Assembly (NCBI RefSeq): GCF_011397635.1
Contig: NC_064760.1
Location: 27,192,856 to 27,256,855, forward strand
Reading direction: 5' to 3'
DNA length: 64,000 nt
From: Epinephelus fuscoguttatus
Taxonomy: Eukaryota; Chordata; Actinopteri; Perciformes; Serranidae
Both the position numbers and the translations under genes were made by a program. Shown here piece by piece: positions 30,001 to 41,444 of the stretch (position 1 is the first letter of the stretch; each line of letters starts with the position of its first letter). The notes under the pieces were generated by a model. The model was given only the letters and a program-made list of their open reading frames with translations. It had not been told where the DNA came from and did not search any database.

Positions 30001-33000
30001 GCTTAGTCATGCTGCACTTACTGAGATTTTTAAATGAAAAGTCAGTGCTTACTGTGCTCATAAAAACAGAGTATAGTGATATCATGTTTGCATCTCAACA
30101 GAAAAACTAACGATAGTTCGTCAGAAGGCTTCTGACTAAACAGCTGCTACTGTCTGGGGGACTTTTATCCATTTGGCAGACTCACCCTGTACTGAACCCC
30201 AGGGGTACAGCCTTGCTTTCACCATCTTGTTTCCCACTTTAACGTCTTCTACACTTCCAACCACAGCAAAGGGAAGATGAGTCTGTAACATGTAGTATTG
30301 ATATTGTTATAATGTGGTTAAAAATGGTAATGGTAATGGTACAGTTGTCATATTCAGGACAGCGACCTGCTATTACGACATGCTTCTAAATATGTGTCTC
30401 CTATGGATTTAAATGGTGGTTTGCATTGTTCTACTTCAACTCTTTTTACAAATGTACTGCGTTTTATGCAACGTCAATCATAAAATAGTAGTATGATAAT
30501 CAGACTGAATTTAATTTCACTTCAATATATCACTGCTATGCTGCTACTCCTATACTAGTGATATTACTAATACTGCTGTACTACTATACTAATCGAACTA
30601 CAGTCGTAGATCTTACTAGTATTTCTTTGCTATTTGAATTGCTGAAAAAAATCTGAGATGTGGTCAACAATTCAAAGGTCTGGAACAGAGACCTGCACCG
30701 GGTCAGGTACCTGCAGGTACCAAACAAGAAACCTACAAAAAGCTGTGTAATGGGTAAAAATATGTATATATATAAATTCAAGAATACACGCACAGGTAAA
30801 AATGAACTACACACAGGTGGGCAGCAGGTGAGAGCTGATATGTATATTATTTTTCACAGTAAATCAAATAAAACAGATGTGCAGTATATGTGTTATATTT
30901 TGACATCATATTATCAATCAATTATGCAATGCCTTTTATTTAGAAAGTCAATGACACAATTCAAGCCTTTGACCCCATCGTCACATCATCACTGAAGTGG
31001 AGGACTCTAGTGATGAAACTGTGCAGCCAGAGGATGGGATGGCAGCCTACATTGAGTTCAACACACCCAACAAGGATCCTTTTGAGGTTTTATAGTGGTG
31101 GAAGGAGCATGCTAAAATGTCTCCTGACCTCGTAGTGGTTGCACGGACTGTTTCACCCCGAGCTCAGCCCAGGAAAGACACTTTTCCTCCACTGGATTTG
31201 TAATTCAAGCACAGAGAACCCAGCTGAATGTGAGTGAGTGTAGCCTGTGTGTGTTTAATCAAAGGTGTGGGTCAGGTCGCGGGACTTTTATTAACGGGTG
31301 CGGGCGGTGTGGCTTTGACATAGACATACTGATGGGTAACTATTCGAGCTTCACAGGTATGGGCAGGTGCGGGTATGCAAAAATGAACCCATGCAGGACT
31401 CTGGTCTGGAACCACACTAATAAAATTCTTCAATAAATAACACCAAAAGAATGGTGCAGACTAATTAATACAGAGATGGAGAAAGTGAGAGCGCATATTG
31501 TAAAATCAAGCCGTTTTCATTCCCAGATCGTCAAATACCAACGCTTTGTCACACCTTTTGGCGTCTGATAGCGATGCAAAGGCACCCTTTGAGATTTACG
31601 AGTCTGAATGAGATGCACTTTCAGCTAACTCCAATGTGAACCCATCCACAGCATTATTAGATGCTCAGAGCAGCTGATGTAGTATAAATGAGAAAGTCCA
31701 CGTAAAGAGGTCTGGTTGAATGGATAAGTCAAACAAACACAGGTATTTCACCCAGGAAATGGCTGTTTGTGTCCCATGTGAAGCCAAAAGTCACTGTCAT
31801 GTTAACCAAATCATGATCTTTTCCTAAACCTAACCAAGTAGTTTTAGTGCCAAAACTAACATTTCCTGTGAAGATTAAAGTTTACTTTGAAAAGACATTG
31901 TATGCATGGAACAAGCGGAAACTGACACATTCAAAACTACACTCGAGAGATACATAGAGCGTCATAGTTTGGTGCGCAGAGTGAACGACAAAGCTGTAGA
32001 TCTGAACAGCTGAACATCCTGGGTGAATACGTACAGCATTGTATTATGTAAGTGTGTCTATGTGTTTCTAGGACTCACATTCATGGACGTGTTGATCTCT
32101 GCAACAGCTTCATCCTCTGTAGGGAACTGATAAATCTGCACTCCATTACTGACCAGCTCGCTCATTATCTTGATCTTTAATTTGTCCAGTTCGCTCTTGG
32201 ATACAGTGTCCGCCTTTGCAATGACAGGGATGATGTTCACCTGCGTGGAAAAAACATAACATGAGTGACAGACTGAGGAACAAGGAACATTGAATGCTGA
32301 AATACAAAGTGCCAGATTCTGCGGTCACCTTGCTGTCCAGTTTCTTCATTGTGACAAGATCAAGGGACTTCAGGGAGTGTCCAGTGGGAGCGATGAAATA
32401 CAGACAGATGTGGATTCTTGTGTCATGGCAGTTGTACAAGGAACGTTTTATTTTTAGCTCCTCCTCGAGATACCTTTCAAACTGGGCATCAATATACTCA
32501 AGAATGGGTTTGAAGCTGCACAGAAAGACAGCAAAATACATAAAAAATGAGCATCATTATCTTATCCTTACATGTATGAACAATAAACTTAACATCCCTT
32601 GCCTTGCTGTTTGAAAGACATGCTAGTGGCCTGGTTACAAACTCTGCAGCTACAGTCTCTCAGCCAAGAAAGCCTGCTTTTTTTCACTCCCTGCTGTTGG
32701 AGCACTCAAATGTCTATTCAGATTGCATTAGTTCTACCAGTCATTCCCATATTCCCTCTCTCTCCTCCCAATTCACATGCCAGTAACAGGCCAGATCTCT
32801 TTCTCAATTCCATTCTGTGTAACTGTGTTGGCTGCAGCCGCAGAGCAAGAGGGAGAAATAAATAATAGCTGGTTCTGACCTAACCAAAAGTGTTGTGTCA
32901 TTCACAAACGATTTATATAAACGAACGAATCTTTTGGGTCATGGCTAGATAGAAACCCTAGACTTGTGAAAGTCTTGCGAGCTGCCAAAATGCTCCTGTC

Positions 33001-36000
33001 TCACTGTTTCATGGTGTGACAATCTGTGGTTACAGTCTGGTTAGATTTAGGCACAGAATGCACTTGGGTTAGTGTTAGCAAAATATAATGGTTTGGGTTG
33101 AAATGATCCCTTGAAATATGAAACATAAAATCTTGTGGAAGTGTTTGCAAATCTGGGGTTACCACAAATGTGTGTCACAAAATGCAGTTCATTTTAAGGC
33201 CATTTGAGGCTGGCTCCAAAACAGTGTCAATCCTCACAGACCCCCATGTTAAAATGCCCAACTTTACAGGAGAAATAAACATGTTTACAGCCTGGTATGA
33301 AAAACAGTATTGGTTCCATTTACATTCTATCAAGGCCCAAATTTTTTAAATATGTGGCCGCTTGTGTGAAAGACTGCAAGGTGTTGCCCCAGTCTATGAA
33401 TCAGAACCACCCCTCACTCCCCCACAGCTCCACCCTCTTGCCCAAATATGGTCACTTCTGGCTCTTAAAAACCAAGAGGGCAACAGGTGAAATGCCAAAC
33501 TCGAGGTTTCAGAACGACAATCTACAAACCAGTGGGTGACGTCCCCGAAGCTACGTTCATTATCTAAACAGTCTGTGTACACAACCAATTTTTGAGTGAA
33601 CGAAAGGATCTGTTTGTTTGTTTTTTAAATCTCACCACCTTTCATGGTTTACAAAGCTTTGCAAAACCTGCAATATGAAAAAACAGGTAGCTAAGCCTGA
33701 GTCTTTCACTGAGATAAACGGTGCATGTTCAGTGATGCATTCACTTAACATATCACACGGTCAGCCCTGTCGCCTAAAAATTATGCTTATACAACTAATT
33801 TGAAACATATATTTTAGGGAAAACAACCTTTTAGGAAAACATAATGCAGCAGAAGTTAAAAAAGTGTTGATATTAAACTGAACGCATCAACATAATGTTC
33901 ACTGACAACGTATTTAGGTTGTTTTCTGCCTAAATAGGCAATCCTGTAATACACTATCCACTCATAGTGACTACAGCATAATTTTTTATACCTTTTTTTG
34001 GATTTTTTTTTTTTTATTAACAATTAGTCAAAATCACAATCATTCTCTAACCTTAACCAAAGTGCATTTGTTGCCTAAACCTGAGACAGGAATCTGGATG
34101 CTAACGCAAAGTTCTGGTGCCAAGATCCTGCACTTTGTATGCCTACTATCCTCCCCAACCACCTCCTACTGAAGCCTATGCCGTAAATCAATGTATTGTT
34201 TCGTTACTTGAAAGAAACATTATGTCTGATCTGATCCATTCAATGATTATTTTGCCACAACAACATAATTAAGAAAGCAGTTGAGTAACATACAAACATA
34301 ATTTCTAGGACACAGGATTGACACAATGAACGTGTCGCTGTGATGCTCAAGTCGCCCCCTGCCCTCTCCCTCTGTTTCCTGTCTTGAAGGGTTGAAATAG
34401 GAAGAAGTACTGAATATGTAATTAATAATTAGGTGTTGTGAAAATATACATTCTGTCAATAATATGGTAGATATAGGAGCCAAATATGTTATTGGGAGGT
34501 TTGCTTTTAACTGTGTAATTCACTGTGTCGGCATTGGGGGCACTGTCCTGTCACCTGGTGAGTTCAGGTATTTAGGATGTGACCTCACTATGGTCATCAG
34601 GTGTTTGGCCCAGAAGGGCAAATGGTTTTTGACCGCAATGGCGCGGAACGCTACAGTTTTGTTTGTGTGTTTTGTACTGAACGACAAATGTGGATGTAAC
34701 AGATGGACTTTGCCATGCACACGTGGAATAAATGTTACCGTGATGCAACCCAAGAAGTTTCATGGACTCTGATTCAGCATTTGGGTAATGAAGCTAACAT
34801 AGCGTGTCCAGCAACAGGCGCGTCAACCCTGGTCAAATACCTCAGTAGCTAGTAGTAGACTCAGCTCCTTTAACAGTAGGACTTCAGTTTTCATTTGCAA
34901 ATAGTATCTTTATCCAACTAAATTCTCTGTTCTCAGTTTAATAGTTAGCGAGTTAATTTGAACATTCAGCCATGTGTCAGTTTAGTGAGTGGATTTACAC
35001 ATAGTTGGAGCTTTGGTCGACAAGCACAGAATGATTCAGTGAATGAATATTTCTAATGAATGGATTCTAGTGATTCAGTACACTGAAAAGAACTTTGCCC
35101 ATTACTACTAACAAAAAAAAAATTCCATGAATTTTTAAAGATCAGTGTTGAAACAGTGCTGAAAATTTCTGTGACAAGTTTTCTGTACCATCTTAATAAC
35201 ACTATGTATTTTTCTTCCTTTGTGCAGCACAGTTTCTTTTTCAAAATCTGGACAACACTAATAGATAAACAAAAATCGATAAGAATCTGTACCTTTCGTC
35301 TTTGTTGATCTGGTCTCCAAACCCCACAGTGTGCACAATGGTCAGCTTGAGGTTGACATTACTCTCCTGCAGATCGTAGGTTTGTGGCCGTAGCTGCACC
35401 TCACTCTGATAGTGGCTGGCTTCCTCGTTTTCAAACGTTGTGTTGAAAAGAGTGTTCATTAATGTTGACTTGCCTATCCCCGTCTCACCTTTGCAAAAAA
35501 AGAGAAAATGAAACATGGAGAACAGAGATGAGGGAAAGATGAGGTGATGCATTAACGCTCCAAATTCCATCTAACTCATGTTACGGTCATAGCACTAACT
35601 CTGGGTTATGAACTCCTCCTGGGTGCAGACGTACCTACGCAGAGGATGTTGAAGCAGAATCCCTGTGCAACTGATTTGCTGACCAACTGATCTGGGAGAC
35701 TGTCGAACCCCACATGACCTCCGAGCTCCAGGTTTCGCTTTTCTTCATGCTGAGGTATTCAGAAAACAGGCAGGATGAAAAAAATTTCACCTTATTCATG
35801 TCATACCACTAAATATTAAAGGAGATAATGACAAAAATCAATATAAGGGCAGGGTTTAAAACTCCGTCTGTCAGATCCCATCCCCACATTCTGCTTTCAA
35901 GCTTAAAAGCATTCTCTGCAAATGAGGTCATCTCTCTCTTCCACTTAACACAGAATAGTGCGCAGTGAATAGTTCAGTCTCAATATCACAGATTCCTCCT

Positions 36001-37346
36001 TTACAGAATCACAAATCTGGGAGGAAAATAAAAAGCTATGAGAATCATTTGTGGAGCACAGATGTCATAATTTGCATTGTGTGTCTTGTGTCTGTATGCA
36101 GAGCTTAAATATAAGGCCTTAGCCTCGGTTTGATGATGCAGTTGTGGTTTATATTCAGGGCTATACTAAAAAATATTTTCGACATTGATGAGTTTGTCAG
36201 TTATTGTCAGAATATAATCGAAAAGCTTGCTTGTTTTGCTCAACCAATTGTACAAAATCAAAATGTCTAATTTGGTTAATGATTCAAACAGAAGAAAAGC
36301 ATCGCATTTAAGAAAAGGGACACACAAAATGTTTAATTACAAATCACTTTAATAGTTAATTGGTTATAAAAACAGTTTTCTATGCCCGAGACTTGTATAT
36401 TTTCCATGTTACACATTAAGGTGTTTTAATCTACACAATAAAACATACTATACTGACTGTATTTTCCCCTTGGCTGTATAAACTGGGAAGCAGTTCATCT
36501 CCCATCGCAGAAACACCCTGGGATACTGGCATCTAGCAAAAAGCTCAACATGAGGATCAGGATGTGTTCAATGCAACAATCATCCGTTTCTGTCCCTCTC
36601 CCTTCACACAGACACACAAAGAGCTCTTTATCTAGATGTTGTTTCACAGGGTGGGAGGATATCCAAGCTGCTGGCTGCCCTGGTACCATAACTCCCCTTA
36701 CACAAACACACACACACACTACCTTAACAACGTCCTGCATCATTTTCAGTGCAACCTGTGCACAGGACACAGGATACCAGACACGTACTGTGAGCCAGTT
36801 AAGATGACTTTGTAACTGACTCATTGATCGCCACGAATTACACGTTTGGCTAATACATATTTAATTTTTCGCTGAACCATCTCGAGGAGCTAGCTGCCAC
36901 TTGAGGAGGCTGCTACTTATGTTTATCCTCTTAACTTAGTCTCTTAACTGCCTGCTGGCCTGCGTTTCATTCAACTGCTGGCACCCGTGTGCACCTGTCA
37001 CAGTGTTGACATGGTAAACAGCACACGCAGTTTCATGCTGCACAGTTGGATGCAGAAGTGCACGTCTCCACAGACTGCACACATCATACAGCGACGACGG
37101 TGCATCGTTTCTATTCAATCCGTCTTCTTTATCCACAACAAGCTTCCTCGACACCGCAGCAGCCGACCCTGCTGCATTTCCTCCACACAGCCCATCACCA
37201 TCATCATCACCTTGCTCCCACACACACCTGAAAGCCATGTTAGTTTATATCTGCTCTGACGACACCCAAAATCATGAGTCACTGCAGGCCCGCAGACAGC
37301 ACATCATCATACTTACTGCGAAGACATCTACCTCATTGGCCGCCAT
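27025..37346 (-). CDS. septin8: Septin-8 (SEPT6 subgroup GTP-binding filament protein)
   Basis: Polymerises with other septins into hetero-oligomeric filaments at membranes and the cytoskeleton. Nine coding exons in transcript order: 37346-37317, 35749-35635, 35488-35293, 32515-32329, 32240-32079, 30282-30186, 29984-29816, 27441-27309, 27216-27025, GT-AG and in phase, 426 residues. P-loop GETGIGKST (49-57). Switch II reads HTVGFGD, with His101 where most septins have Asp (SEPT6 has Ser). G4 AKAD (184-187). The C-terminal coiled coil (about 320-410) contains [18 protein letters not shown] and [10 protein letters not shown], closest to SEPT8 from memory. The start codon ATGGCGGCC sits in an overlapping YY1-like sequence. 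The stop TAA overlaps a splice donor. Introns carry a foldback MITE, another insertion and a hAT remnant. Teleosts have septin8 duplicates; which one this is cannot be told. Confidence 0.93.
27470..28238. mobile_element. TTAA-flanked foldback element in septin8 intron 7
   Basis: It begins AGGGACAGTTCACAC and ends with the exact complement, with TTAA at 27466-27469 and 28239-28242. The two halves are imperfect reverse complements (for example 27570-27625 against about 28060-28125), so the 769-bp unit can fold into one long hairpin. A second, older copy lies in gdf9 intron 1 (48234 onward). No coding capacity. Confidence 0.85.
28347..28739. mobile_element. Short insertion with 9-bp direct repeats
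   Basis: Ends TAGTCTCGCTC and CCACTCAGACTA are weakly inverted. GGTGGGGAC is duplicated on both sides (28338-28346 and 28740-28748); the visible direct repeat extends to 13 bp because flank and element end share bases. The interior is GC-richer than its surroundings. The superfamily is uncertain. It stands about 100 bp from the preceding foldback element. Confidence 0.6.
30686..31403 (+). mobile_element. hAT transposon remnant with exact 8-bp duplication
   Basis: Starts CAGAGACCTGCACCGGG and ends ACCCATGCAGGACTCTG, a hAT-type inverted repeat. Both sides carry GTCTGGAA (30678-30685 and 31404-31411). The 718-bp element lies in septin8 intron 5. It keeps a fragment of a hAT transposase C-terminal dimerisation domain at about 31030-31240 and has lost the rest, so it is an internally deleted, non-autonomous copy. 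Confidence 0.88.
31030..31240 (+). pseudogene. hAT transposase dimerisation-domain fragment
   Basis: One frame reads [13 protein letters not shown], a stop, then [19 protein letters not shown] second frame from 31173 reads [18 protein letters not shown]. Together these are the hallmark WW...ERxFS...G motifs of the hAT C-terminal dimerisation domain. At least one stop and one frameshift separate them. The zinc finger and catalytic core are absent. Confidence 0.8.
33170..33575 (+). repeat. Dispersed repeat carrying a CRE-like block, copy 3
   Basis: The longest of three copies, with words such as GAGGCTGGCTCC, ATGTTAAAATGCCCAAC and ACAAACCAGTGGGTGACGTC. The CRE palindrome is decayed here (TGACGTCC). 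It lies in septin8 intron 3. Confidence 0.6.
33576..35292. other. Rest of septin8 intron 3
   Basis: No exon, transposon end or other element was recognised. Confidence 0.5.
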
Positions 37347-37752
37347 CGTCAGAAGTGGCTGTGTGCCGTAATTATCTGTCTTCAGCCAGACCTGCTCCCC
37401 ATATGAAGCACGGACAGACTCACACTGCTTTCAATATGGCCACTTGGAGGCAACACCCCCTCGGTGCTGGAGGGCGACATTACAACAGCTCCACACAGCC
37501 TACCTTATTTAGTGCAAGCTCTTTTCTTTTTTAGCTTGGTTTTTTGGCTCAGTAATTTTTCAGATCAGTGATTAGACTAGCTAAAGCCACTGCCACTGCA
37601 AACAACCAGCTAAAACAGGAATAGCAGCAATACTCTGTCACAGCTAACCTCCATTTTCAGCTCAGATTTTCTCCTCTTTTATCAACTTTGAAACTGCATG
37701 TCGAGCCACTGTCAGTGTCCCAGGGGTTTCATACAATATACAAATATTTAAA

Positions 37753-37786
<34 letters not shown>

Positions 37787-39583
37787 GTAATTTCCCATTT
37801 TAAGTGGGTCCAAGTTCATTCAACAGTCACACACTTGGAGACCAGCTGTCTCCTAGCAACGTAGTCCCGATGACACAGGAACTCAGCTGCACAGTGTCGC
37901 TGTGTATAAAGTGGGATAGATATTGTTGGCTACTTTATAATATTACTCAAATCAAATTGTACTTTATTGATTTTCTCCAATACATTTAAGAGAAATATGT
38001 GCTTCTTACCCAACTGCATGACCTGACAATTAATTCTGAAGATCAAGATTTTGCATGCAAAATTTGTAATTAACATGTAAAATGTACAGCTATCCACTAT
38101 TGTGTAGAGCTTCTAAAATTATCTTCAACATCTAAACTGCAATGCATGAGTAATAAGGGACTGTTCGTTATTTATGATGGGGGGGGGGGATGGTGCAAAA
38201 AGGAGCACTAGGGTGAGACTTAGGGGAGGGGCATACAAACTTGAATGGTTGCATTTTGTTTTTATTTTAGTGCCAATTTTTTAAATTTTAAAATAAAAAT
38301 TGCCAAAATTACACCATTTATCATGGCCAGAAACGGTAAAAAACAGAAATTATCATTGGATTTTATATCTCACAAAAGCTTCTGTCAGAAAAAGAAAAAA
38401 AAACATAACTATAAATTTGAGCTTTAAATAGTGAGATTTCATTAAAATCACTTTATTCTACATCTCATTTGAAATTTGGCTAAAAATAAATGGTTTGCAT
38501 GAACTAACCAGTATGCACGACAAGAGTGAAAGATCAAGGCTTTTTCAACTCCAGAATTTTGTCTTCGATTTTTAACTTTTAAATATCAAAGTGTAGTTTT
38601 AAAAATGTAGTAGCTAATTTATGGCAGAGGGAGGTATATGAATTTTCTGCCAGTCACTCAGGGAGGCTCAAGGAAAAAATATCTGTAGCTTATATATATA
38701 CATATATAAAGAAGTTACACCCCAGCAACCTCCCTCCTCCAACAAGAACAGTCCCTAAAATTTAATAATATAACAGAACCCTCTGTCGTGGGGCAATTTG
38801 CTGCCTGAGTATACTACTTTAGGTACTATACTTTAGGTATGTTTTTTTGTGCTTACCTGTGCTTCTACAAATAGATTATGAATCCAGGACTGATGGTGTA
38901 ACATGTAAGTTTTACTTTTACCTATTTCTGCGCCACTGCAGTATGGACAGACTACAAAAAAGCGTAGCGTAAGTATTAAATACACTGAATTACATGGTTT
39001 TAACACTATTGTCAAGATGTTGTCAGGATACATTATATATCATTCATATGAAGGTATCATTACTGTGTTGTTATGTTTTAATAATAATCATTATTTGAAT
39101 TAATTAATCCATAAATTCTAATAGATTTTTTTATCCATTCATTAATATTTATCATTATTTGGTCAAAAGTTTTTCTAAGTCTTGGGAAAGTGCTTCATAG
39201 GTCACAAGGGAGTCGACATTTAGGCTTACTGTTGTACGGTAGAAGAATATGCATTTTTAATGTGACATACTATTGATTAAACAACAAAATATATTACATA
39301 TAGAAATAGCCAAGTGCTTGTAGAAAATCACAGAAAATTTAGTTGCTGTATTAAACAAAACTGACACAATGAACATACAAAAATAGTTGTCCCAAATTTA
39401 TTTTATTTAGTTTATTTATTTTTAACATCTGACTCATATGTCTCTCCATGCAAATATCAAAAAAATAAATGTAGAGTTTGTCTTTAGTTGTTTTAACAGC
39501 CTTGATATAGATACAGTAATTACAACCTTTGTTTTATTACTACTTTTTAAAGCATTTTACCGGGGCCTTTAACGGGGAGAGCC
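37347..39583. other. Divergent septin8 / sowaha intergenic region
   Basis: 2.2 kb between the septin8 start (minus) and sowaha (plus). It should hold both promoters. AT-rich; no clear TATA box or conserved block could be assigned. Confidence 0.4.
37749..37786. repeat. A-rich tract
   Basis: Runs of A broken by TTT upstream of septin8 exon 1; a simple repeat or an old retroposed tail. Confidence 0.7.
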
Positions 39584-39742
39584 ATGACTAATAAACGGGT
39601 GGATTTATTGGCGAGGTGCCGGAAGCTGCAGGTTGGTGGAGGACAACAGAGAGGGGAGCACGGACAGCAAGGAGATTATACCTCGGTCTATTATCCAAGC
39701 TATCGCTTCCATCTTTTCACATTTTTACCCCTGTGGGACAAA

Positions 39743-41116
39743 ATGGCTTTGACCCAGGAATGCATTTTGTCTTTTCTACTGGAGCACGGAGGCAAAGTGA
39801 AGAACTCGGAGCTGCTGAACAACTTCAGGAGCCAGATTAGCTGCAGTGATCCCGCGGAAAAGCAGCACAATAGGGACCTTTTCAAAAAGTTGGTCAACAG
39901 CGTCGCTGTGGTGAAGCAGATCGACGAGGTAAAGTTTGTGGTTGTGAAGAAGAGGTACCAGGACTTTGTCAATAAAGAGGTGGCGCATGATGCCTCGCAG
40001 AAAACACAGATGGATGACAGTGTCTCGAGCCAAAACACGAGCTTTTCGTACACATCTCCTCCCCGAGCCGAGCCAGCCAGGGTGATTTATTCTGACATCG
40101 AGAACAATAATGTGTGCGGCCCCACGAACATAAATGGGAATTATTATAGTGATGTTAAACGTGCGCCTGCGGGGAGCACGCAGGAAAGGAGACCGTTATC
40201 GAGAAGCATTAGTAGTGCGGATGCAACCACTGTTAAAGTCCTGAATATCTCGGGAGATCAAGCGAGCAGAGCGAGGAAATCTGGTGCTGTGTTCGCTGTC
40301 ATAGCAGTCAAATCCCCTCAGAGAGACTCTGCACCAGCAGCACAGCATGGGTCACATTCCCAACTACACCCGCATACAACTTCAGACAAACCAGTTAGGT
40401 TGATAACTAAAGTTTCCACACCATCAGTGCCAACTCTGGATCATACAGCTTGCAAGTTGGGTGCACCAAGTGACTCCCAGTGTAAAAACAGACAGACTGA
40501 GGACATGCAACCCCCAGGCTTCCCCCTGGTGAGGCCCCAGAACAAGAGAGATGATGCAAAGTATTCAGAGTCTGTGCCTTTGGAGCCACTAGCTCATGAG
40601 TGGTTGGTGAAGTGTGCAGCCGGACTGTGGGGACAGATCTATGGTTTGCTGCTGCAGGATACACGGTTGGCGCAGAAGAAGGACTTCATGTCAGGTTTCA
40701 CAGCTCTGCACTGGGCTGCCAAGGACGGCAACAGTGAGATGATACACAAGCTTGTGGATATCTCAAGGAAAACAGGCACTTGTGTTAACATCAACAGCAA
40801 AGCACACGGAGGATACACACCCTTACACATCGCAGCCATGCACGGCCACACTGAGGTCATGGTTTTACTTGTGCAAAGCTACGGAGCCAGTATAAACGAG
40901 AGAGATAATGACGGCAAGAAGGCCTTTCACTACCTCGGCAAAGGTGTGTCAGCTGAGGTCAGAGCACTTATGGGAGGACTGCAGCAGAGCAAGTGCAGGG
41001 AGAAGGCAGAGGATGGAGAAGACAGAGAGCACCAGAAAGGCTTCAACACAATTAGTAAACTGTTCCAGCCTCACATAGGGAAGAAACAAAAAACTAAGGT
41101 GGCTCATGACTGGTGA
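39743..41116 (+). CDS. sowaha: Sosondowah ankyrin repeat protein A
   Basis: Single-exon gene of 457 residues (human SOWAHA 549). The molecular role of the family is poorly known. The N-terminal SOWAHA domain (about 1-80) starts MALTQECILSFLLEHGGKVKN and includes NSVAVVKQIDEVKFVVVKK. A long low-complexity linker follows. PLEPLAHEWLVKCAAGLW then leads to two ankyrin repeats at about 316-346 (GFTALHWAAKDG) and 357-387 (GGYTPLHIAAMHGH). The basic tail ends GKKQKTKVAHDW. The ATG at 39743 (AAAATGG, strong context) matches the family start. An in-frame ATG at 39584 with no stop between would add 53 residues. Lies between septin8 and gdf9, as in other vertebrates. Confidence 0.93.
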   Translation: MALTQECILSFLLEHGGKVKNSELLNNFRSQISCSDPAEKQHNRDLFKKLVNSVAVVKQIDEVKFVVVKKRYQDFVNKEVAHDASQKTQMDDSVSSQNTSFSYTSPPRAEPARVIYSDIENNNVCGPTNINGNYYSDVKRAPAGSTQERRPLSRSISSADATTVKVLNISGDQASRARKSGAVFAVIAVKSPQRDSAPAAQHGSHSQLHPHTTSDKPVRLITKVSTPSVPTLDHTACKLGAPSDSQCKNRQTEDMQPPGFPLVRPQNKRDDAKYSESVPLEPLAHEWLVKCAAGLWGQIYGLLLQDTRLAQKKDFMSGFTALHWAAKDGNSEMIHKLVDISRKTGTCVNINSKAHGGYTPLHIAAMHGHTEVMVLLVQSYGASINERDNDGKKAFHYLGKGVSAEVRALMGGLQQSKCREKAEDGEDREHQKGFNTISKLFQPHIGKKQKTKVAHDW

Positions 41117-41438
41117 CAACGACGTGGATCACAGGAGAAGCTGTGAGATGGACAATATTTAACAGATCTTAGTTTGTATATTATGTTAATATAAAACAGC
41201 GTAAACCATTGTCTATCCTTTAGTGTGTACTTGCATTGAATGTGTAGCCTCTCTTGTACAGTGTATCACTGTTAGATGTGCTATTTAAATATGGTATTGA
41301 TAATTTAATCATCTTTTTTTTCCATAGTTTAATCACATGTATTAACAATGAGTATGTTATTTTGAACCCATATAATTTATATTTCTTACTGATAACACAA
41401 TCAGTGATATCCAAATATTTTTTTATTACCTAATATGT

Positions 41439-41444
41439 AATAAA
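41439..41444 (+). terminator. Poly(A) signal of sowaha
   Basis: AATAAA 323 bp after the sowaha stop codon. Confidence 0.6.

Noticed and set aside
36170-36390. Possible further degenerate copy of the hAT MITE seen in ccng1 intron 1
   Set aside because: Only scattered short words agree and no terminal repeats or duplication were found.
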